In this document: piece by piece, positions 57,228 through 64,000 of the stretch
How positions within the stretch are numbered: position 1 is the first letter of the stretch
Layout of the letters: every line of letters begins with the position of its first letter
Origin: an uncultured Clostridia bacterium
GTDB lineage: Bacteria; Bacillota; Clostridia; Oscillospirales; Acutalibacteraceae
Assembly (NCBI GenBank): GCA_944384925.1
Contig: CALWVF010000007.1
Coordinates: 1-64,000 of the forward strand
DNA length: 64,000 nt
Direction of reading: 5' to 3'
Translations under genes and position numbers: made by a program
The notes under the pieces: model-generated
What the model saw: only the letters and a program-made list of their open reading frames with translations
The model's database searches: none
What the model was told of the DNA's origin: nothing

Positions 57228-58187
57228 TTAAAACTCTTGCTTTATACTCCTTAAAAATAAATTGGAAAGCGTTTTTCTAGCATCTTGTCCTTCATTTATA
57301 ACTTGATATACTGCATTACATATCGGTAGCTCTACATTATATTTTTTCCCTAATTTAATAATAGCATTAGTCGTAGACACTCCTTCAGCAAGTTTTGTAT
57401 ATTGTTTACCTAAGATTAGCATTTCACCAAATTTCCTATTATGACTATGTTCTGAAAAAAGAGTTGCCTGATAGTCTCCAAGGTGCGATAAACTATAAGC
57501 AGAAATCGCATTGCCTCCCATAGCCTCTATTAACCTTGAAATTTCCCTTGTTGCCCTTGACATTAAAGCTCCTTTCAAAGAAGTATATCCTATTCCATCT
57601 AACATTCCTGCTGCTATACCAATTACATTTTTAGCTGCAGCTCCTATTTCATTACCTATTAAATCATTGCCAACATAAAACCTTATTAAATCACTTGAAA
57701 ATTCACCTATAAGTTTATGAATCACAGATTTATCTTTGCAATCAATTACCATACAATTTGGTATGCCCCTAGTATAATCTTGTACGTGTCCAGGCCCTAC
57801 CCATATAGCAATTTTAGTATTTTCTGAAACAAATTCCTCTACTACTTCAGACAAACGTTTACAAGTAGTCTCTTCTATTCCCTTCATGCATAAAACAATT
57901 ATTTTTTGTGATAAATCATATGAAGACAAACTCTTCATAAAATCCCTTAAATTTTGTGAACTTATAGATATTACTATTATTTGAGAGCTGCTTACAGCAT
58001 AACCCAAATCATCAGTTATTTTAATTTTATCATCAAACTCTAGTAAATCATTTTTTCTCTCATCCCTTAAACATATAAAGTCTGGTGAATCAGATCTTCC
58101 CCAAGAAATTACATTGTGACCTATTTTATTCAAATACCAAGCTATAAATGATCCCCATCTTCCGGTACCCATAACAGTTATATTCAT
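57228..58187 (-). CDS. gpsA: NAD(P)-dependent glycerol-3-phosphate dehydrogenase
   Basis: A 319-residue GpsA-type enzyme that reduces dihydroxyacetone phosphate to sn-glycerol 3-phosphate for lipid synthesis. The nucleotide motif reads MGTGRWG (7-13), where most GpsA have GAGSWG. IWVGPGHVQDYTRG, NEIGAAAKNVIGIAAGMLDG with the catalytic Lys, and SHNRKFGEM are recognisable but more divergent than usual. I use the ATG at 58187 after AGAGGTGG; ATG 96 bp upstream would overlap the next gene and lacks a good site. Confidence 0.88.
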   Translation of the reverse strand: MNITVMGTGRWGSFIAWYLNKIGHNVISWGRSDSPDFICLRDERKNDLLEFDDKIKITDDLGYAVSSSQIIVISISSQNLRDFMKSLSSYDLSQKIIVLCMKGIEETTCKRLSEVVEEFVSENTKIAIWVGPGHVQDYTRGIPNCMVIDCKDKSVIHKLIGEFSSDLIRFYVGNDLIGNEIGAAAKNVIGIAAGMLDGIGYTSLKGALMSRATREISRLIEAMGGNAISAYSLSHLGDYQATLFSEHSHNRKFGEMLILGKQYTKLAEGVSTTNAIIKLGKKYNVELPICNAVYQVINEGQDARKTLSNLFLRSIKQEF

Positions 58188-58254
58188 AACAAATACCACC
58201 TCTAGACTTATAATATATATTTCAGGTAGTATTATATCATAAATTTTAAAAAAG

Positions 58255-58626
58255 TTAAGCATTATCTTGATTATATTTTCCAAATAATTGTATTAAGCCC
58301 ATTATAAACAATAAAACTCCAAATATCTTTCCTAATATATTGTTGTTCATAAAACCTGCAATATATGTTCCAATAAAAGAACCTATAACCCCTAAAATGG
58401 CCATTGGCCATGCAATAGACCAAGATATTAGCTTTTTTTTAAAATATATAATAATTGATAAAATCGCCATCGGTATAAAAAATATTAAATTTATACCTTG
58501 AGCTAACTGCTGTTCTAACCCTGCAAACAAGGTAAGATATATTATTAAAACTCCTCCACCACCTAATCCCATGGAACCAAGCATTCCCGATAAAACACCT
58601 GCTATACACGGTATAATCCAACTCAT
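58255..58626 (-). CDS. TauE/SafE family permease, half-size (second of pair)
   Basis: A 123-residue, about four-helix membrane protein (GVLSGMLGSMGLGGGGVLII) that matches one half of a TauE/SafE sulfite exporter. Full-size members have two such homologous halves in about 250 residues. The ATG at 58626 overlaps the upstream stop codon as ATGA, so the pair is translationally coupled and probably forms a heterodimer. Transported substrate unknown; related proteins export sulfite or organosulfonates. Confidence 0.85.
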   Translation of the reverse strand: MSWIIPCIAGVLSGMLGSMGLGGGGVLIIYLTLFAGLEQQLAQGINLIFFIPMAILSIIIYFKKKLISWSIAWPMAILGVIGSFIGTYIAGFMNNNILGKIFGVLLFIMGLIQLFGKYNQDNA

Positions 58627-58973
58627 TTGCATACCATCCTATATGATGCCCATATCATTAAAACACCAAATACCTTTTTTAATAATTTTTGATTAATTTT
58701 AGGTAATATCCAAGTACCAATTAATGAACCTGGTATTCCCCAAAACATGTAAGGAAGTGCATCTTGAATTGTTGTACGTCCATCCATAATATAATTTAAT
58801 GCACTAAAAATACAAATTGGCAGTATAATACATACAGAAGTTGCATGTGCCTTTCTTTGAGATAGCCCTGAACTTGTAAGTATCGGAACAATTATCATAC
58901 CACCACCAGCTCCAAGCATACCATTCAAAGCACCAGCAAATAAGCCTCCAATGTATGAATAAATCTTTTTCAA
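58623..58973 (-). CDS. TauE/SafE family permease, half-size (first of pair)
   Basis: A 116-residue membrane protein with the GALNGMLGAGGGMIIVPIL glycine motif repeated in its partner. About four helices are predicted. The TTG start follows AAGGTG. It ends in the ATGA overlap with the second half. Both keep the family motif, so this looks like a stable split design and not a frameshift. Confidence 0.85.
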   Translation of the reverse strand: MKKIYSYIGGLFAGALNGMLGAGGGMIIVPILTSSGLSQRKAHATSVCIILPICIFSALNYIMDGRTTIQDALPYMFWGIPGSLIGTWILPKINQKLLKKVFGVLMIWASYRMVCK

Positions 58974-59005
58974 TTATTCACCTTCTATACTAGCTATTAA
59001 CATAA

Positions 59006-59035
59006 AAGGAATAGACATGAATAAATCTATTCCTT
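59006..59035 (-). terminator. Terminator after the SpoIIQ-like gene
   Basis: AAGGAATAG (59006-59014) and CTATTCCTT (59027-59035) form a 9-bp stem; the minus strand continues with TTTT. It lies 37 bp after the stop at 59072. Confidence 0.75.
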
Positions 59036-59071
59036 ATTTTTTAATTTTATTAATAACAACATATAGTTAAA

Positions 59072-59770
59072 TTACTTTGCATTTTCTAAAACTTCCATAG
59101 GATCTACCCATTGATTGTCTCTTCTTATAGATAAATGTAGGTGTGGTTCATCGCAAATTTCACAAGGTACATCATTTATTGATGCTATTTCTTGACCCAC
59201 TGATACACTGTCATCTTTATTAACCAATGTAGTATCACCCAAACCAGAATAAAACGCTGTAAATCCTGGGTTGTGATCTATAACCATTGTCATACCCCAA
59301 GATGGATCATCATATATGTCTACAACTTTTCCATCTGTAATAGCTTTTACCTTACTTCCCTGATCAGATAAAAAGTCGATCCCATTGTGTACTCTCCAAT
59401 CTTTAAAGGTTTTAGAATATAATGGGTTAGATTCGCTATATACCTTCAAAACTTCCTTGCTACTTGGATATACAAAAAGTGTCTCTTTTGTTTCCTTCTT
59501 TACAGTAGATTTAATTTCCTCTTTTATTTCTGGGGCAGATTCTGAAGTATTTTCTACAATACCTGACAGTGTATTCCCTGCAGGTTTTTCTTGTGTTATA
59601 TTCTCTTGTATCTCAGACATCTTATTACTGTCTTCACCTTTAACAAAATCCATAACACTATTATAGGTTGTCCACGTTGCTGCTCCTATAGCAATTAAAC
59701 AAATAGATAATACAATATAGAAACTTCTTCCTTTATTAGACGTTCCTGATTTAAATCTTGCTTTATCCAT
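59072..59770 (-). CDS. SpoIIQ-like M23 (LytM) peptidase
   Basis: A 232-residue protein with an N-terminal transmembrane helix (about 17-39), a Glu/Lys-rich linker and an M23 domain (about 115-228). Zinc ligands H128 and D132 (VHNGIDF) and H212 (HLH, 210-212) are intact, as in clostridial SpoIIQ. SpoIIQ forms a channel with SpoIIIAH between forespore and mother cell during engulfment; the assignment is based on topology and length. A general cell-wall M23 peptidase cannot be excluded. GGAGGTG precedes the ATG. It is divergent from lexA. Confidence 0.8.
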   Translation of the reverse strand: MDKARFKSGTSNKGRSFYIVLSICLIAIGAATWTTYNSVMDFVKGEDSNKMSEIQENITQEKPAGNTLSGIVENTSESAPEIKEEIKSTVKKETKETLFVYPSSKEVLKVYSESNPLYSKTFKDWRVHNGIDFLSDQGSKVKAITDGKVVDIYDDPSWGMTMVIDHNPGFTAFYSGLGDTTLVNKDDSVSVGQEIASINDVPCEICDEPHLHLSIRRDNQWVDPMEVLENAK

Positions 59771-59915
59771 ATAAGTTACACCTCCAACTATATTGTTGAC
59801 TAAACAAAAACAAAATATGCTGAGTTGTGTGTAATTATATAAATTATTTTTTACTTTTAGTAGGTTTATTTGTCACTATATTTTATCAAAAATGTAAGTT
59901 TTTTAAAAAACAGTA

Positions 59916-59944
59916 TTGATTTTTTTATTTTTTTGTATTATATT
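59916..59944 (+). promoter_or_regulatory. lexA: Probable promoter of lexA
   Basis: TTGATT (59916-59921) and TATATT (59939-59944) are 17 nt apart, with a leader of about 90 nt. I see no GAAC-N4-GTTC-type SOS box here or before uvrB. Confidence 0.5.
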
Positions 59945-60042
59945 TATTATATAAAGTTGTTTTATAACATATTTTAATTATTTTTTTGTGTTATTTAACA
60001 AATTGGATGATGTTAGCATATTTAGGAAGAAGGTGCAGTTTA

Positions 60043-60627
60043 TTGAAAAAATTAAATCCTAGTCAGGAAAAAATTTTAGCTTACCTTTTAGAACGAGCAC
60101 AAAATAGCATACCTCCATCTGTTAGAGAAATTTGTAAAGCAACAGGGTTAAAATCCACCTCTACTGTTCATACTCATCTCAAAGCCTTAGAAAAACTTGG
60201 ATATATATCAAGAGAATCTGGATTAAATAGAGCTATACATATATCTAGTAGTAAGTCTTTGCAAATACCTATTATAAATAATTTTTTACCAAATGGTGGT
60301 CTTGCATCTCCTAATAATATAGAAGGATATATTCCTTTTAATGTTTCCTCAGATAATAAAAAAGAATTTTTCGCTTTTCACGTTTTAGATAATAGTATGA
60401 AAAATTCTTTTATACTTCCACAAGATATTATTATTGTCGAAAAAAGTTCCAAGACTTCCGACTCAGAACTTGCTGCTATAATTTATGAAAATAAATTGAT
60501 TGTAAGAAAAATGGTCAAGCTCTCATCTGGTTCATATTTGTTTCCTGAAAATCCAGATTATGATAAAATTGAATTAAAAGATTGTAAAATTGTTGGTAAA
60601 GCAATTTCTTTAGTAAGAAATTTCTAG
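60043..60627 (+). CDS. lexA: LexA-like repressor, apparently non-self-cleaving
   Basis: A 194-residue LexA homologue. The winged-helix domain (1-65) is well kept: PPSVREICKATGLKSTSTVHTHLKALEKLG. In the C-terminal domain the S24-type fold is recognisable (NNIEGYIPF, DNSM, FPENP), and Ser118 stands at the nucleophile position. A gapless alignment with B. subtilis LexA puts P83-N84 at the Ala-Gly cleavage bond, and R155 at the catalytic Lys position (IVRKM against TVKRF). Both are needed for RecA-stimulated self-cleavage, so this protein may be uncleavable. I start it at TTG 60043, 8 nt after AAGGTG. It overlaps the convergent hemW by 4 bp. Confidence 0.88.
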   Translation: MKKLNPSQEKILAYLLERAQNSIPPSVREICKATGLKSTSTVHTHLKALEKLGYISRESGLNRAIHISSSKSLQIPIINNFLPNGGLASPNNIEGYIPFNVSSDNKKEFFAFHVLDNSMKNSFILPQDIIIVEKSSKTSDSELAAIIYENKLIVRKMVKLSSGSYLFPENPDYDKIELKDCKIVGKAISLVRNF

Positions 60628-61727
60628 TATATAATGTCTGATATTAATTTATTTGACAACAAAAAACCCTGAGGGGTTAAAGATATTGAATTATCTGTAA
60701 TATTAATTATATTATATTTTTGATATTTTTGAGCTTTATCATAATATTTACTTGGAAATTCGTACCCAAATCTATTTTTAAATTCAACATAATTTATTCC
60801 ATTTGAAAGCCTTAAGTTCAGCATTATATATTCTTCTTCACTTCCTCCTTCTGCATCATGTAAAATTTTTTTGCTCTTAATATATTCATTCAAATTAGAA
60901 CTGTAATAAAATCTCTTACCATTAATAAACGAGTGTGCAGATGGCCCTAAACCTAAATATTCCTCACACTTCCAATACTTTAAATTATGTTTACTTTCTT
61001 TCCCTTGACGGGCGAAATTAGAAATCTCATACTGAATAAATCCATGCCTTCTTAATTCATCGCATGTATACAAATATAAGGAACTTACTTCATCCTCGTC
61101 GGGTAATGTTAGTTCTTTTTTATTTTTATAATACAATGTCCCTTTTTCTATTTTTAAAATATAAGCTGATATATGATCAACTTGATTAGAAACACAAAAG
61201 TTTATTGTTTCTTTCAAACTATTTTTAGTTTGTTCACTTATTCCTAGCATAATATCCAAAGAGATATTTTTAATACCTGAACCTCTAGCAATTCTAATAG
61301 TTTTAGTTATATCTTCAACACTATGCCTTCTTTCCAATTTTTCTAATTCTATTTTATTTATAGATTGCATCCCTATTGAAATCCTATTAACACCTATATT
61401 TATTAAGTTTTCAATTTTAAAACTATTGTAGCTTTCTGGATTAACTTCAATAGTTATTTCACTATTATCATCTATACAAAATTTTTCTTTTAAAATACTT
61501 ATAATTTTATATAGTCTTTCTGATCCTAGCAAGTTTGGCGTACCTCCACCTAAGTATAATGTGTCTGCCTTTCTTCTCAATTTATTAGACCAAAAAGCAG
61601 CATCTTTGCATATTGACTCAGTATATTTATCCATTATATCTTCATTGTTGCACAATGAGTAAAAATCACAGTATGGACACTTTTTATAACAAAATGGTAT
61701 ATGTACATATAATCCAATAGGTTTCAT
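60624..61727 (-). CDS. hemW: HemW-like radical SAM protein
   Basis: A 367-residue radical SAM protein. The cluster motif C13-x3-C17-x2-C20 (PFCYKKCPYC) and the GGGTPNLL motif are present, with CNNE following. HemW binds haem and probably delivers it to respiratory proteins; it was long misnamed as coproporphyrinogen oxidase. The additional Cys and the C-terminal domain (about 280-367) fit HemW. AAGGAAG precedes the ATG. Convergent with lexA. Confidence 0.93.
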   Translation of the reverse strand: MKPIGLYVHIPFCYKKCPYCDFYSLCNNEDIMDKYTESICKDAAFWSNKLRRKADTLYLGGGTPNLLGSERLYKIISILKEKFCIDDNSEITIEVNPESYNSFKIENLINIGVNRISIGMQSINKIELEKLERRHSVEDITKTIRIARGSGIKNISLDIMLGISEQTKNSLKETINFCVSNQVDHISAYILKIEKGTLYYKNKKELTLPDEDEVSSLYLYTCDELRRHGFIQYEISNFARQGKESKHNLKYWKCEEYLGLGPSAHSFINGKRFYYSSNLNEYIKSKKILHDAEGGSEEEYIMLNLRLSNGINYVEFKNRFGYEFPSKYYDKAQKYQKYNIINITDNSISLTPQGFLLSNKLISDIIY

Positions 61728-61785
61728 TATTCTATACTTCCTTTATTTAAATAAATTTTTATATTAATTATAATATCAATAAAAT

Positions 61786-61812
61786 AGCAACTCAATTTTA
61801 TTTTGAGTTGCT
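61786..61812 (-). terminator. Terminator of corA
   Basis: AGCAACTCAA and TTGAGTTGCT form a perfect 10-bp stem with a 7-nt loop. On the minus strand ATTTTATTG follows. It begins 5 bp after the corA stop. Confidence 0.85.
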
Positions 61813-61816
61813 TTAT

Positions 61817-62743
61817 TTATAAAAGATCTGTCTTTTTTAACCACCATGCTGTTATAAGAGTTAATACTCCCATTAAAATAAATGGAACCCAAGTTTGCTC
61901 CATTCCTGGTATTCCGGGATTATTCATCCCATAAATACCTGAAATCAATGTTGGTATTGCTATTAATATAGTTATAGAAGTCAATGTCTTCATAACATTA
62001 TTAAGATTATTAGATATAATAGAAGAAAATGAGTCCATTGTTCTAGACAAAATATTTAAATATACATTAGACATCTCAATAGCCTGCTTAAATTCTATTA
62101 AAACATCTTCAAGCAGTTCCTGATCTTCTTCATATAATTTTATATATCTTCCTCTCATAATTTTTTCCAGCGTTGCATTGGTAGATTTTAATGATGCCGA
62201 AAAATAAACAAGTGATTTTTCTATCTCAGAAAGTTGTATTAATTCTTTATTCCTCATAGATTTTCTTAATTCTTTTTCTACTTGATTACTAATTCTATCA
62301 ATCTGATTAAGATATTGTAAATATTTAGTAGCTGTTTTTAACATTATAAACAAGACAAACTGTGTTTTTAAATTAGTATGAACACCTCTAACAACACCTT
62401 CTGCAAATTCATTTATAATAGGATTTTCTCTTAGTGAAACTGTTATAACGTTATCCTGAGTGATCATTACACCTAATGGAACTGTAAGATATGTAATATT
62501 TTTACCATCTTTTTCCACAATAGGCGTATCTATAGTAATAAGCGTTGTTCCCTCTTCCATATCTATATGTGAGGTTTCTTCTTCATCTAAAGATGCCCTA
62601 AAAAGTTCTGGTTCTATATTAAAGTCCTTTATCAGTGAAGTTACTTCTTCATCTTTTGGAGAAACACAATTAATCCAGCATCCTAATTCATATTTTTTAA
62701 TTTCAGTTATATGACCATCAATAGTCTTGTAGTATGAAATCAT
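61817..62743 (-). CDS. corA: CorA-family magnesium transporter
   Basis: A 308-residue CorA-type channel. A large cytoplasmic domain with a long helix (about 140-240) precedes two C-terminal membrane helices. The pore signature YGMN lies just after the first (SGIYGMNNPGIP). CorA proteins take up Mg2+ and sometimes Co2+ or Ni2+ as pentamers. AAGGTGG lies 10 nt before the ATG. A 25-codon ORF ends 16 bp upstream and may regulate it. I see no M-box riboswitch. Confidence 0.93.
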   Translation of the reverse strand: MISYYKTIDGHITEIKKYELGCWINCVSPKDEEVTSLIKDFNIEPELFRASLDEEETSHIDMEEGTTLITIDTPIVEKDGKNITYLTVPLGVMITQDNVITVSLRENPIINEFAEGVVRGVHTNLKTQFVLFIMLKTATKYLQYLNQIDRISNQVEKELRKSMRNKELIQLSEIEKSLVYFSASLKSTNATLEKIMRGRYIKLYEEDQELLEDVLIEFKQAIEMSNVYLNILSRTMDSFSSIISNNLNNVMKTLTSITILIAIPTLISGIYGMNNPGIPGMEQTWVPFILMGVLTLITAWWLKKTDLL

Positions 62744-62759
62744 AAGCCTGCGACCACCT

Positions 62760-62837
62760 TTAACTCAATTTAATATAAATGATATTGTATTTAAAAAAAT
62801 AATTCAAACAATAGTTATTTTTGGGTTCAGGAAACAC
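62760..62837 (-). CDS. 25-codon leader ORF upstream of corA
   Basis: GTG 62837 lies 7 nt after GGAGG (GGAGGTGGTATT) and opens 25 codons to TAA 62760. The peptide starts MFPEPKNNYC and ends IIYIKLS. The corA ribosome site begins directly after the stop. Such a good ribosome site in front of so short a frame, with two early prolines, suggests a leader peptide whose translation affects corA. Pro-containing leaders control Mg2+ transporter genes in Salmonella; that parallel is inference. Confidence 0.5.
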   Translation of the reverse strand: MFPEPKNNYCLNYFFKYNIIYIKLS

Positions 62838-63051
62838 AATACCACCTCCACTAAATGAGATTTTATACATATAAAGGTAAACAACAATAGAAATCGTCAA
62901 TTAATTTTATTTTATCACAAAAATTCACCTAATTCAAGCAAATAAAACATTTGTTATATTTATTATAAAATTTTTAAAATTTAATTAGCTTTTTTCATTT
63001 GTTTATATAAATTAAAAATTAGTTATTTTATAATTATGCTCTAATAAAAAA

Positions 63052-63075
63052 TCTAAAGTAAATATTTACTTTAGA
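63052..63075 (-). terminator. Terminator of sigF
   Basis: TCTAAAGTAAA and TTTACTTTAGA pair as an 11-bp stem with a 2-nt centre; the minus strand continues with six T. It lies 34 bp after the sigF stop. Confidence 0.8.
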
Positions 63076-63108
63076 CTTTAATTTTTCAAACATATAAATT
63101 TGTTAAAA

Positions 63109-63762
63109 TTAAAATAAAAGGCTCTTTTTTAAATTTTTTAATATCACCTTCTCTCTTCTAGATACTTGAACTTGAGTCATTCCTAAGCTTTTTGCTACTT
63201 GTGATTGTGTATTATTTTTAAAAAACCTTGATACTACTATTTTTCGATCATTATAATCTAACTGTTGTAACGCCTGATATAATGCCAATCTCTCTGAAAC
63301 TTGTTTATCGTGTGATTCTACAACTATATCTATTTCTTGTGTACCATCATCTTGAATTGTAAGGGAAAGAGGTAATTGTGAAGATTCTATTGCCTGTGCT
63401 ATTTGTTCTGTCTCTATATGAAGAATTTCAGATAGTTCATTTATAGTAGGTTCTCTTCCATTTTTTGCTTGAAAATTGGATTTTTCTTTATTTATTTTTA
63501 AAGATAATTCTTTTAACTTTCTACCTACTTTTACTGCCCCACCATCACGAAAAAGCCTTCGTATCTCTCCTAGAATAACAGGAACAGCATAAGTTGATAA
63601 TTTTAACCCCCTTTTTTCATCAAAACTATCTATAGCCTTGATAAGTCCTATGCAACCAGCTTGAAAAAGATCATCATATTCTATTCCTCTCCCTTTAAAT
63701 CTTTTCGCACATAAATGCACAAGACCCATATTTTCTTCTACTACTATTTCTCTTTTATTCAT
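63109..63762 (-). CDS. sigF: Forespore sigma factor F
   Basis: A 217-residue sigma-70 family factor of the SigF/SigG/SigB type. Region 2 contains GRGIEYDDLFQAGCIGLIKA and KLSTYAVPVILGEIRR; region 4 ends in SLGMTQVQVSRREK. The gene directly follows spoIIAB with an 8-bp overlap, which identifies it as SigF and not SigG. SigF starts forespore transcription when SpoIIAB releases it. Coupled translation explains the weak ribosome site. Confidence 0.94.
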   Translation of the reverse strand: MNKREIVVEENMGLVHLCAKRFKGRGIEYDDLFQAGCIGLIKAIDSFDEKRGLKLSTYAVPVILGEIRRLFRDGGAVKVGRKLKELSLKINKEKSNFQAKNGREPTINELSEILHIETEQIAQAIESSQLPLSLTIQDDGTQEIDIVVESHDKQVSERLALYQALQQLDYNDRKIVVSRFFKNNTQSQVAKSLGMTQVQVSRREKVILKNLKKSLLF

Positions 63763-64000
63763 TTCTTATAGGCCTACGAATAATATTTTTTTCCATTGTT
63801 ATAGTAGTACCTTTTCCCTTTTTAGATATAACCTTGAGCTTGTCCATAAAACTTTGCATAACAGCAAACCCAAGACCTGCTCTCTCTCCACCTGCTGTTG
63901 TAAATAAAGGTTCCATAGCTTGAGCAATATCTTCTATTCCACATCCTTTGTCTCTAATTTTTATACTCACTTTTCCATTGTCAAAAATTTTAGATGTTAT
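63755..64000 (-). CDS. spoIIAB: Anti-sigma F factor SpoIIAB, 3' part
   Basis: The C-terminal 81 residues of SpoIIAB; the gene continues beyond the right edge, since the frame is open to 64000. The HATPase domain shows the G1 motif DKGCGI and G2 motif GGERAGLGFAVM. SpoIIAB binds SigF and phosphorylates SpoIIAA. The stop overlaps the sigF start. spoIIAA should lie just right of the window. Confidence 0.92.
   Translation of the reverse strand: MTSKIFDNGKVSIKIRDKGCGIEDIAQAMEPLFTTAGGERAGLGFAVMQSFMDKLKVISKKGKGTTITMEKNIIRRPIRNE

Noticed and set aside
59771-60042. SOS box in the lexA leader
   Set aside because: No GAAC-N4-GTTC-like palindrome is seen; AACA and TGTT at about 59998-60015 are too far apart and too short.
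62744-62960. M-box magnesium riboswitch before corA
   Set aside because: The conserved GGTGAGGCTCC-type start and the downstream pairing elements are not visible in the leader.
1-64000. CRISPR arrays, tRNA or rRNA genes
   Set aside because: No regularly spaced direct repeats, cloverleaf-like segments or GC-rich rRNA stretches were noticed in the intergenic regions.

Overview
This window looks like chromosomal DNA of an AT-rich, low-GC, endospore-forming anaerobic Firmicute of the class Clostridia. The support is gene content: spoVM, a SpoIIQ-type LytM protein, sigF with spoIIAB, spore photoproduct lyase and coat-like proteins; a complete V/A-type ATPase operon; a remA-gmk-rpoZ-priA-def-fmt-yugP-rsmB-rlmN-prpC-prkC-rsgA cluster in the usual Firmicute order; and strong AGGAGG ribosome binding sites with many TTG and GTG starts. 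I do not assign a genus. No rRNA, tRNA or CRISPR array was seen.

Layout. Positions 1-2.1 kb are the end of a mobile element: a ribbon-helix-helix gene overlapping a large serine recombinase, then a 126-bp fragment of feoB that probably marks the integration junction. From 2.2 to 7.3 kb come accessory genes: an FAD/Rieske oxidoreductase, an unannotated 59-residue protein, a Ser-rich membrane-anchored protein and a nitrate/sulfonate-type ABC importer. From 7.4 to 10.9 kb is a minus-strand housekeeping run (CD1247-like protein, efp, M24 peptidase, aroQ, YqeG phosphatase, rpsU). A lone Nif11-like gene at 11.3 kb reads the other way. From 24.1 down to 11.9 kb runs the remA to rsgA cluster. It ends in a small membrane-protein gene and spoVM, both missed by ordinary length cut-offs.

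From 24.3 to 31.8 kb are splB, rsmA, a 0.6-kb non-coding gap with a long inverted repeat, dagK, two CotF-like genes, mazF without an antitoxin, a lipoprotein, nnrD, acpS and an RluA-family gene, all on the minus strand. radC, uvrB and uvrA read forward (31.9-37.5 kb). The nine-gene V-type ATPase operon (46.3 down to 37.6 kb) is divergent from ispE. A secreted beta-helix-like protein separates ispE from the hrcA-grpE-dnaK-dnaJ heat-shock cluster, which has a canonical CIRCE operator. lepA, smpB, ruvX, gpsA, a split TauE/SafE pair, the SpoIIQ-like gene, lexA, hemW, corA and sigF-spoIIAB fill 53.6-64 kb; spoIIAB runs off the right edge.

The points most worth a second look are: a LexA homologue that seems to have lost both its self-cleavage site and its catalytic lysine; a probable attachment junction inside a feoB remnant beside the serine recombinase; a 25-codon leader ORF just before corA; a spore photoproduct lyase with Ser in place of the usual hydrogen-donor Cys; and several microproteins. 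All functions are inferred from sequence motifs and family knowledge; no database search was run.
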